Positions 56,773 to 64,000 of a stretch of DNA of 64,000 bases are shown in pieces. Within the stretch, counting starts at the first letter, position 1, and every line of letters starts with the position of its first letter. Source of the stretch: Gammaproteobacteria bacterium (GTDB lineage: Bacteria; Pseudomonadota; Gammaproteobacteria; SZUA-140); the NCBI GenBank assembly GCA_021648525.1, contig JAKISP010000002.1, forward strand, positions 59,379 through 123,378, read 5' to 3'. The position numbers and the translations under genes are program-made. Below the pieces are notes generated by a model. The model was not told the DNA's origin, did not search any database, and saw only the letters and a program-made list of their open reading frames with translations.

Positions 56773-57180
56773 ATGAGTACGACGCGATACCGCACCATCA
56801 GAATTAAAAACGCGGATAACAACACCACCACCGGTCAACTGCACATCACCCACTATTCGCAGTCAGAACGAACCTCGCGTGCGCTTAAAATGCTGGCGCT
56901 GATGTGGCTATTGGCGATCATCACCGTTTTTATTCCGCTTGCCCATTTTGTGCTGGTACCCGCCTTCCTGATCGCAGGCCCTGTTATCGCCTATAAACGC
57001 TACCAGATGGAAGAACACCCCAGCAATGCTGACGGTGAATGTCCAACCTGCAAACAACCTTCATCGATTCAACTTGAACCTTCTGACACCCTCCCCATGT
57101 GGACCTACTGCTCGGCCAATAATGACCCCGTACAACTACTGGATGACCCGCAGGGCACAACCAATACAACACCCGCTTAA
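56773..57180 (+). CDS. Small membrane protein with CxxC
   Basis: 135 residues from ATG 56773. Two hydrophobic segments around 'ALMWLLAIITVFIPLAHFVL' and 'VPAFLIAGPVIAYKRYQ' (about 41-78) form a hairpin, followed by a cytoplasmic tail with 'CPTC' and one later Cys, a possible zinc or redox site. Family not recognised. Followed closely by a tiny membrane ORF. Confidence 0.65.
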   Translation: MSTTRYRTIRIKNADNNTTTGQLHITHYSQSERTSRALKMLALMWLLAIITVFIPLAHFVLVPAFLIAGPVIAYKRYQMEEHPSNADGECPTCKQPSSIQLEPSDTLPMWTYCSANNDPVQLLDDPQGTTNTTPA

Positions 57181-57198
57181 GCGACTGGAGAAAATGTT

Positions 57199-57297
57199 AT
57201 GAGAGGCGTTTTTGCGATCTTTATTCTACTATTATTGCTGATTTCCGGCACCGCCACTATTATGCTGATGCTCTATCTATTTGGTATCATTGGTTAA
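57199..57297 (+). CDS. 32-residue membrane peptide
   Basis: ATG with GGAG 9 nt upstream, 18 nt after the previous stop. The product 'MRGVFAIFILLLLLISGTAT' plus 12 residues is almost wholly hydrophobic, one or two short helices. Probably co-transcribed with the CxxC membrane protein. Confidence 0.55.
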   Translation: MRGVFAIFILLLLLISGTATIMLMLYLFGIIG

Positions 57298-57322
57298 TTA
57301 GACCGCCCACCCGATTAGAAAA

Positions 57323-57396
57323 TGGAGCGGGTGATGGGAATCGAACCCACGTTACTAGCTTGGGAAGCTAAAATTCTACCATTGAACTACACCCGC
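57323..57396 (-). tRNA. tRNA-Gly (CCC)
   Basis: 74 nt with encoded CCA. Acceptor GCGGGTG/CACCCGC, anticodon loop TTCCCAA (anticodon CCC), T-arm with GGTTCGATTCC. Very like E. coli glyU. It lies antisense between two plus-strand genes. Confidence 0.96.
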
Positions 57397-57453
57397 ATCT
57401 AAAAACAGTGTACCGTTCTCTTCAGTAAAACAACATCTCTTTAGGAAACCTCA

Positions 57454-57654
57454 ATGAAAATCCAGCTGAATGGTGAACTACGCGAGATTGCTGACGACAC
57501 CACACTTAGCACTCTTTTAGAGGCGCTTGAGATGGGCCAGCAGCGTATCGCAGTTGAGATTAATCTCAACATCATTCCACGCAGCCAGCATGCAGAAACT
57601 ATTTTACAGGCAGATGATAAGATTGAATTAGTGCGTGCGATCGGTGGAGGCTAA
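57454..57654 (+). CDS. thiS: Sulfur carrier protein ThiS
   Basis: 66 residues, ubiquitin-like, ending in the Gly-Gly needed for thiocarboxylate formation ('IELVRAIGGG'); start 'MKIQLNGELREI' is typical. ThiS donates sulfur for the thiazole ring of thiamine, with ThiF and ThiG. No thiG follows here, which is unusual; the rhodanese-MoeB protein at 16.2 kb could be its activator. GGAAA precedes the ATG. Confidence 0.92.
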   Translation: MKIQLNGELREIADDTTLSTLLEALEMGQQRIAVEINLNIIPRSQHAETILQADDKIELVRAIGGG

Positions 57655-57679
57655 CGCCCTGCTTTCAACAAAGAGACAG

Positions 57680-58207
57680 TTACAGCAGCATCCCCATTAG
57701 TAACAGATGCCCCTGCTCATAGGTCAAAGAACCAAAATGAGTATAGGCGATCTTGCCATACTTATCGACAATCACCGTGTGCGGCAAGATACCATACTGA
57801 TTACCGTAAGCCATCGGCGTCTCAAAGGTATTGCCATCCCCAAGCAAAATAGGGTAGTTGATACGCGGTTCAAGGCGATCCAGAAATGCAGTCACATCTC
57901 GCACATCATCCAGCGCAACGCCAATGAACTGCACCCCCTGATCTCGGTAATGTTGTTGCAGACGGGTAAACGCAGGCATCTCACGCAAACAAGGTTTACA
58001 CCAGCTCGCCCAGAAGTTGATCACTAACATCTTGCCATCCCACTCGCTAATGCTACGTGGCGTACCATCAAGATCCGGCAGTGTGAATGCGGGGCGGGAC
58101 TGATTCAGCATCGAATCCCCCTGCGCTTTTGTCGCCAGTGTAGCTCCCAGCAGAATTCCCAGGCATAGCAGCCAGGCGGCCATTTTCAGAACGGAACGAG
58201 ACATCAC
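57680..58207 (-). CDS. TlpA/ResA-like thioredoxin protein
   Basis: 175 residues with an N-terminal signal/anchor helix (about 8-27) and a periplasmic thioredoxin fold. The redox motif is in 'NFWASWCKPCLREMPAF' (WCKPC), with cis-Pro in 'YGILPHTVIVDKYG'. Such proteins keep apocytochrome c or other periplasmic thiols reduced and are normally fed by DsbD or CcdA; dsbD is 11 nt upstream on the same strand. Confidence 0.92.
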   Translation of the reverse strand: MMSRSVLKMAAWLLCLGILLGATLATKAQGDSMLNQSRPAFTLPDLDGTPRSISEWDGKMLVINFWASWCKPCLREMPAFTRLQQHYRDQGVQFIGVALDDVRDVTAFLDRLEPRINYPILLGDGNTFETPMAYGNQYGILPHTVIVDKYGKIAYTHFGSLTYEQGHLLLMGMLL

Positions 58208-58218
58208 TTAATCCTGTT

Positions 58219-60090
58219 TTAAAGCGCGCTGTTTACATGCGCGGCAAACTCTTCCGCCGCCATAAAGCCAATCACGCGATGGCTCTTAATCTCATTGCCA
58301 TTGGTATCAAAGAAAAGAATCGCAGGCGGTCCAAACAGACCAAACGCTTGCAGCAGTTCTTGATCAATCTCATCATTAGGCGTCACGTCTGCCTGCAATA
58401 GCAGCACATTATCGAGCGCCTTGTGAACATTCACATCGGTAAAAGTGCGCTTCTCCATGATTTTGCAATCAACACACCAGTCTGCGTAAAAATCAAACAT
58501 CACCGCCTGGTTTTGACTCGCCGCATTTTTCACTTCGCTTTCCAGGTCCGCCAGACTCTTAATCGTTTTAAAGGTCAGGTGTGCCTCTGTCTTGCTGCCG
58601 CCACCCATTAATGTCGTGCCATGCATCGGCTGCAATACATCTCGCCCACCTATTGACGCCCCCAGCATTACAATCACGCCGTAAATTAACATCACAAGTC
58701 CCAGCCCTTTCCACAGTTTCTGCCAACCGCTTGCTGTGCTTTCCAGACGGGTTAACGCACCAAGATAGACCGCAGTACCAATCAGGAGAATCGCCCACAG
58801 GAACATCGCAATCTGCGCCGGAATGACACGCTCTAACATCCAGATCGCAAGGCCCAGCAACATCACACCAAAGACCGCCTTGATGCTGTCCATCCAGGCG
58901 CCCAGTTTAGGCAACAACTTACCGGCAGAGGTACCAAACAGCAGCAGCGGTGTGCCCATGCCGAGACTCAGCACAAAGAGAGACAAACCACCAAAGACGG
59001 CGTCGCCACTCATACCAATATAAATTAGAATCCCGGCAAGCGGTGCCGCCACACAGGGGCCAACAATCAACGCCGAAAGAAAGCCCATCACACCCGCGCC
59101 GATCAACGTGCCGCCACTCTGCTTACGACTCATCGCATCCAGGCGACTCTGGATAGCACTCGGCATCTGCAGCTCATAAAAGCCAAACATCGACATCGCC
59201 AGCACCACAAACAGCAGGCTAAAACTACCGATAATCCACGGGTCCTGAAACATAATCTGCAGGTTCTGACCAAACATCCCCGCCAGCACACCGGCCACGG
59301 TATAGGTAAGCGACATTGCCAGCACATAGGTCAACGAGAGTGAAAAGGCGCGACGCGTCGTCACCTTTTCACCCTCTCCCACAATAATACTGGAAAGAAT
59401 CGGCATCATCGGCAAAACACATGGGGTGAACGCCAACAACAGGCCAATGCCGAAAAAACTCAGCACGGTAAGAAACCAGCCATCACCAGCAAGTTCCTGC
59501 GCAATTCGCTCGTGCTCAGGTACAAACACAGGGGTACTACTATCAACACTGCCTTCGCTCACACTCGCCTCAGACAGATCAAATTCAGCTGTTTTAGTGA
59601 TCGGCGGATAACAGAAACCATCTTCCGCACAACCCTGATAGGTAACACTGAGTGTCAGCGGCATCGCAGCCAGATTGGTACGTTTAAGCGGCAACGTCAC
59701 TACCGCCTCATTAAAATAGACCTCCATCTCACCGAAGTTTTCATCTTCCTTCAGGACGCCTTTCGGCGCACGAAACGGCAGCAGCTCAACCCCTTCGGTA
59801 TCGACCAGCTTAAATGCAAAACGCCCACGATAGAGATAGTAATTTTCTGCCACATCCCAGCGCAGTACCAACGTATTGGGATCCTGAATCTCACTGCTAA
59901 AGATAAAAGCATCATCCGGCTTGAGAAAACGCGGCTGCTCCTGAAAACCCAGCCCGAGGCCCTGCCCAAAACTCGATATAGAATCAAAGATACTGCCCGG
60001 CGTATTGCCCTCAGCATGCAGATGAGTCGGCGCAAACAGCACAAGGGCAACCACGAATGGTGCCAGCAGAGTACGTAATCTATTTATCAT
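58219..60090 (-). CDS. dsbD: Thiol:disulfide interchange protein DsbD
   Basis: DsbD carries electrons from cytoplasmic thioredoxin to periplasmic partners. 623 residues: signal peptide (about 1-26), N-terminal immunoglobulin-like domain with Cys pair in 'GCAEDGFCYPP', eight transmembrane helices with redox Cys in 'LAFTPCVLPMMP' and 'ALIVGPCVAAPL', and a C-terminal thioredoxin domain with 'YADWCVDCKIME'. Full length. It forms a unit with the TlpA-like gene downstream; cutA is upstream on the same strand. Confidence 0.97.
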   Translation of the reverse strand: MINRLRTLLAPFVVALVLFAPTHLHAEGNTPGSIFDSISSFGQGLGLGFQEQPRFLKPDDAFIFSSEIQDPNTLVLRWDVAENYYLYRGRFAFKLVDTEGVELLPFRAPKGVLKEDENFGEMEVYFNEAVVTLPLKRTNLAAMPLTLSVTYQGCAEDGFCYPPITKTAEFDLSEASVSEGSVDSSTPVFVPEHERIAQELAGDGWFLTVLSFFGIGLLLAFTPCVLPMMPILSSIIVGEGEKVTTRRAFSLSLTYVLAMSLTYTVAGVLAGMFGQNLQIMFQDPWIIGSFSLLFVVLAMSMFGFYELQMPSAIQSRLDAMSRKQSGGTLIGAGVMGFLSALIVGPCVAAPLAGILIYIGMSGDAVFGGLSLFVLSLGMGTPLLLFGTSAGKLLPKLGAWMDSIKAVFGVMLLGLAIWMLERVIPAQIAMFLWAILLIGTAVYLGALTRLESTASGWQKLWKGLGLVMLIYGVIVMLGASIGGRDVLQPMHGTTLMGGGSKTEAHLTFKTIKSLADLESEVKNAASQNQAVMFDFYADWCVDCKIMEKRTFTDVNVHKALDNVLLLQADVTPNDEIDQELLQAFGLFGPPAILFFDTNGNEIKSHRVIGFMAAEEFAAHVNSAL

Positions 60091-60150
60091 ATTGATTGTG
60101 TTACCAGAGTTCTCAAATCGCGTCGTAATAATACTCGAATTACATCAAAT

Positions 60151-60483
60151 TTATTGTGATTCGTTTGGCACCCGCTCCATCACCCAATCAAGATAAGCAG
60201 GCAATCCCGCCTCGATTGAGACCGCGATAATTTCCGGAAGTTCATATGGATGCATCGCCTCAATCTGTTTTTCTATCGCGGCATACATCACTTGTGGTGC
60301 TTTTATCAACAAAAGCTGCTCACTGCCCGACACCCGTTTACCCTGCCACTTATAGGTAGAACGCACCCCAGGCAGGATATTAACGCACGCGGCCAAATTT
60401 TGCTCGACCAGCGCATTCGCAATCTTTTCTGAGGTCGCGCTGTCTGGCGCACTGCTAATAATCAATAACGTGCTTTTATCCAT
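60151..60483 (-). CDS. cutA: CutA1 family protein
   Basis: 110 residues from ATG 60483 (the frame opens 5 codons earlier). Trimeric PII-like fold; motifs 'ANALVEQNLAACVNILPGV', 'STYKWQGKRVSGSEQLLLIK' and 'HPYELPEII'. Historically linked to divalent metal tolerance; molecular role still unclear. cutA next to dsbD is a common arrangement, and in E. coli the two are neighbours. Confidence 0.94.
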   Translation of the reverse strand: MDKSTLLIISSAPDSATSEKIANALVEQNLAACVNILPGVRSTYKWQGKRVSGSEQLLLIKAPQVMYAAIEKQIEAMHPYELPEIIAVSIEAGLPAYLDWVMERVPNESQ

Positions 60484-60533
60484 ATCCGGAAAATACACTA
60501 TTGTGCTAAATCAGGCAAAACGGCCTGGGCGTC

Positions 60534-60581
60534 CACTATACCAATCGCAGAAGCGAGTACCATGTCAATAATGGTATAGTG
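60534..60581. promoter_or_regulatory. Inverted repeat between divergent cutA and fxsA
   Basis: CACTATACCA (60534-60543) and TGGTATAGTG (60572-60581) are perfect 10 bp inverted arms separated by 28 bases, centred between the two starts. It could be an operator or a transcript hairpin. Confidence 0.4.
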
Positions 60582-60614
60582 AGCGCTCGCATAAACTAGC
60601 TAACGGTGATTGTA

Positions 60615-61088
60615 ATGGGCTTTTTCCAGATACTACTTCTATTGTTTCTACTGGTTCCAGTAATCGAAATCTACCTGCTAATCGAAGTTGGCAGCATGAT
60701 TGGCGCAATTTACACCATTTTGCTAGTCGTACTCACCGCCGTGGTCGGTGCTGCACTGTTGCGCTGGCAGGGTTTCACCACCTTTCAACGGGTACGTGAA
60801 GCGATGGCACGCGGTGAAGTGCCTGCAATCGAGATGATGGAAGGCGTGGTGCTACTGCTCTGCGGCGCACTACTGCTCACCCCCGGCTTTTTCACCGATG
60901 CGATCGGCTTTCTCGCTCTCATCCCCGCCGTACGTCGCCACTTCATCTTAGAGGTAATTAAGCGCCAGTCGGTCTCGATGAGCGGTGGATTCAGCCAACA
61001 AAACACCTACGAAGGGAAGGGTCAAAATCACGAATCACGTACAATTGAAGGTGAATCATGGAAAGATAACGACGAAAAGCGTCGCTAA
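60615..61088 (+). CDS. fxsA: FxsA family membrane protein
   Basis: 157 residues from ATG 60615 (a GTG three codons earlier is possible). Three or four hydrophobic helices in the first 120 residues; family signature 'PVIEIYLLIEVGSMIGAIYT', 'GEVPAIEMMEGVVLLLCGAL' and 'LTPGFFTDAIGFL', then a charged tail. FxsA is an inner-membrane protein known for easing F-plasmid exclusion of phage T7; its basic role is unclear. It precedes groESL, as in several gammaproteobacteria. Confidence 0.92.
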   Translation: MGFFQILLLLFLLVPVIEIYLLIEVGSMIGAIYTILLVVLTAVVGAALLRWQGFTTFQRVREAMARGEVPAIEMMEGVVLLLCGALLLTPGFFTDAIGFLALIPAVRRHFILEVIKRQSVSMSGGFSQQNTYEGKGQNHESRTIEGESWKDNDEKRR

Positions 61089-61134
61089 ACCGATCAGATT
61101 TCAGAAAAAAACGAGAAAATTTCGTAACCTACCC

Positions 61135-61162
61135 TTGACTCTTAACAATTCGACACTATTAT
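61135..61162 (+). promoter_or_regulatory. groESL promoter (sigma-70 type)
   Basis: TTGACT (61135-61140) and TATTAT (61157-61162) are 16 bases apart, directly in front of the CIRCE element and about 100 bases before groES. Confidence 0.7.
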
Positions 61163-61164
61163 TG

Positions 61165-61191
61165 TTAGCACTCGTTTGCAGCGAGTGCTAA
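61165..61191 (+). promoter_or_regulatory. CIRCE element (HrcA operator)
   Basis: TTAGCACTC and GAGTGCTAA, a perfect inverted repeat with 9-base spacer, identical to the consensus. It overlaps the expected transcription start, so HrcA should repress groESL and release it under heat stress. Confidence 0.95.
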
Positions 61192-61265
61192 AACACGCCG
61201 CAAACTGACCGCAAGGTCGTTTTCAACATCCTGATTTTAAAAAATGATTCCAGGAGGATCAAAAC

Positions 61266-61556
61266 ATGCAACTGCGACCATTACATGATCGTGCAATCGT
61301 ACGCCGTACGGAAGAAGAGCGTACATCAGCTGGCGGTATCGTCATTCCGGATTCAGCAACCGAAAAACCTTCGCGCGGTGAAGTACTCGCCGTTGGTAAC
61401 GGTAAACGCCTTGATAACGGCGAACTCGTGGCGATGGACATCAAGGTTGGTGATCAGGTTCTGTTTGGTAAATATGCTGGCACCGAGATCAAAATCGACG
61501 GCGAAGAGCTGCTGGTAATGACCGAAAGTGACATCATGGGCGTTTTCGACGCCTAG
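61266..61556 (+). CDS. groES: Co-chaperonin GroES
   Basis: 96 residues, full length. '[18 protein letters not shown]' start, mobile loop '[17 protein letters not shown]' that docks on GroEL, and '[20 protein letters not shown]'. AGGAGG lies just upstream of the ATG. First gene of the CIRCE-controlled operon, 42 nt before groEL. Confidence 0.98.
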   Translation: MQLRPLHDRAIVRRTEEERTSAGGIVIPDSATEKPSRGEVLAVGNGKRLDNGELVAMDIKVGDQVLFGKYAGTEIKIDGEELLVMTESDIMGVFDA

Positions 61557-61586
61557 TCCTACCCGCTAAACAACCAGGAATTATAG

Positions 61587-63251
<1,665 letters not shown>

Positions 63252-63280
63252 ACTGCCTCTACAAACCCTGTAGAAATTAA

Positions 63281-63310
63281 AACCCTCGTCAGTTTTGGCG
63301 GGGGTTTTTT
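63281..63310 (+). terminator. groESL terminator
   Basis: AACCCTCGTC pairs with GGCGGGGGTT (two G-T pairs) and is followed by a T-run to 63310, 29 nt after the groEL stop. Confidence 0.8.
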
Positions 63311-63320
63311 GTGGATAAAA

Positions 63321-63407
63321 AATGACTTCGTCGCGACAAAACTTACAGCGCGTGATGTTGATGTATGGCTCGATAAATGGGAAATACGGCCTGGAAACAA
63401 GCGGTGA
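63321..63407 (+). pseudogene. TIR-domain fragment, copy 1
   Basis: The frame reads 'NDFVATKLTARDVDVWLDKW' then 'EIRPGN', the N-terminal part of a TIR domain (compare DFV..L...G.DVW.D.WE..PGD). It has no start codon and ends where the hairpin repeat begins, so only about 26 residues remain. Confidence 0.6.
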
Positions 63408-63491
63408 GTAGCCCGGGCTGAGCTTCCAGCGAAACCCGGGGGACAGTGCTCCGAACCTCCCGGGTTTCGCTGGTAGCTCAGCCCGGGCTAC
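63339..63491 (+). repeat. Duplicated unit, copy 1, with GC-rich hairpin (63408-63491)
   Basis: About 70 bases of TIR-coding sequence followed by a REP-like hairpin: 33-base arms starting GTAGCCCGGGCTGAGC pair with one mismatch around an 18-base loop. The first 103 bases recur at 63730-63832. Confidence 0.8.
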
Positions 63492-63520
63492 ATATAAAAC
63501 AACATAACATCGCGCCTGGG

Positions 63521-63703
63521 TTATTCTTCGGGTGGCTGGTTTTCACTGATGTAGTTTGTTATCCGTGCGAAGGTTTCCAGGCTTAGCACTTCGTCATTCA
63601 CTTTTACTGCGGGTTCGCTGCGCGGGGTCAATCTAACAATGACGGAGCCAATCTTTGGCATCAGGTCAAATGATTCTGGGCCAACGATAAAGAGGCTTTT
63701 CAA
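63521..63703 (-). CDS. Uncertain small ORF or gene fragment
   Basis: 60 codons, opening only with TTG. The product ('SLFIVGPESFDLMPKIGSVI', 'VNDEVLSLETFARITNYISE') has protein-like composition but no recognised domain and no good ribosome binding site. It lies between the two copies of the duplicated unit; it may be the end of a broken gene. Confidence 0.35.
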   Translation of the reverse strand: MKSLFIVGPESFDLMPKIGSVIVRLTPRSEPAVKVNDEVLSLETFARITNYISENQPPEE

Positions 63704-63715
63704 CCTCGCTTCGTA

Positions 63716-63772
63716 GATGAATTTTCTTTAAAACTTACAGGGCATGATGTTGATGTATGGCTCAATAAATGA
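63716..63772 (+). pseudogene. TIR-domain fragment, copy 2
   Basis: 'DEFSLKLTGHDVDVWLNK' then a stop codon, aligned with copy 1. The sense reading resumes as 'KIRPGN' before the hairpin. Confidence 0.55.
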
Positions 63773-63876
63773 AAAATACGGCCTGGAAACAAGCGGTGAG
63801 TAGCCCGGGCTGAGCTTCCAGCGAAACCCGGGAGGGCAGTGCCACATCCCCCGGGTTTCGCTGGAAGCTCAGCCCG
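63730..63876 (+). repeat. Duplicated unit, copy 2, with GC-rich hairpin (63800-63876)
   Basis: Repeats 63339-63442 with few changes; the right arm of the hairpin is 27 bases (63850-63876) and lacks the last bases of copy 1. Confidence 0.8.
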
Positions 63877-64000
63877 TATATGGTCTCCCCCCGTTTTGCA
63901 ATCTTTGTGATATAAATAACAGGAACAGGATTGCGGTCGTATATCCGGCCTGTTAATGAAGCTTATTTACTGCTTCTGGCCTTGATGAATTTCGCGCATA
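63877..64000. other. Right edge, no gene assigned
   Basis: No start codon, RNA gene or repeat could be supported in the last 120 bases. Confidence 0.3.

Overview
The window looks like part of a chromosome of a free-living, respiring, mid-GC gammaproteobacterium. The evidence is gene order typical of that class: dapF-DUF484-xerC, miaB-phoH-ybeY-corC-lnt, mutY-yggX, and groESL under a CIRCE element, plus Slt, DsbD, MazG and DUF2835. I cannot name a genus. A periplasmic dihaem peroxidase, DsbD/TlpA thiol proteins and many PAS/GAF/GGDEF/kinase genes suggest a signalling-rich, cytochrome-containing Gram-negative. The left edge cuts through xerC.

Layout. 1-6.5 kb: xerC-DUF484-dapF, trmO, an unrecognised protein, a PAS-GGDEF diguanylate cyclase and a dihaem cytochrome c peroxidase. 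7-11.8 kb: a seven-gene signalling cluster (TPR protein, pseudo-receiver protein, Arf/MglA-like small GTPase, two roadblock-type proteins, Aer-type PAS protein, cytosolic PhnD-like protein). It faces a convergent adenylate cyclase/TPR lipoprotein pair (11.8-14.4 kb). 14.8-17.3 kb: TIGR02647-like protein, GAF protein, a decayed second GAF copy, and a rhodanese-MoeB fusion. 18-25 kb: envelope proteins, then lnt-corC-ybeY-phoH-miaB. 25.5-38.8 kb: mazG, DUF2835, an HU-like protein with a lysine tail, Slt, a FlhG-like ATPase facing a GspE/PilB ATPase, and a 1363-residue hybrid sensor kinase.

38.8-53 kb is accessory DNA. It holds an argE relic, three copies of a ~160 bp hairpin element with terminal inverted repeats (MITE-like), a NYN-cold-shock gene between two inverted copies, and a VapBC module. 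Next comes a 10.0 kb genomic island in tRNA-Phe. The island is bounded by a 46 bp direct repeat (41475-41520 and 51449-51494). It carries a frameshifted small gene, a DUF1611/PLP-racemase operon, a 1342-residue STAND NTPase with a C-terminal PD-(D/E)XK-like motif (the best candidate for an undescribed defence protein), a structured non-coding stretch, five ~22 bp iteron-like repeats with two DnaA-box matches, and a truncated, frameshifted integrase.

51.7-64 kb returns to core genes: a formylglycine-generating-enzyme-like lipoprotein, yggX, mutY, an AsmA-like protein, tRNA-Gly(CCC), thiS, tlpA-like, dsbD, cutA, fxsA and groESL. The right end has a duplicated unit made of a TIR-domain fragment plus a GC-rich REP-like hairpin.

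The main functional groups are envelope biogenesis (Lnt, AsmA, Slt, lipoproteins), thiol/redox chemistry (DsbD, TlpA, peroxidase, YggX), nucleotide quality control (MutY, MazG), tRNA modification (TrmO, MiaB), and second-messenger signalling (GGDEF, adenylate cyclase, hybrid kinase). All functional calls are by reading motifs; no database search was possible.
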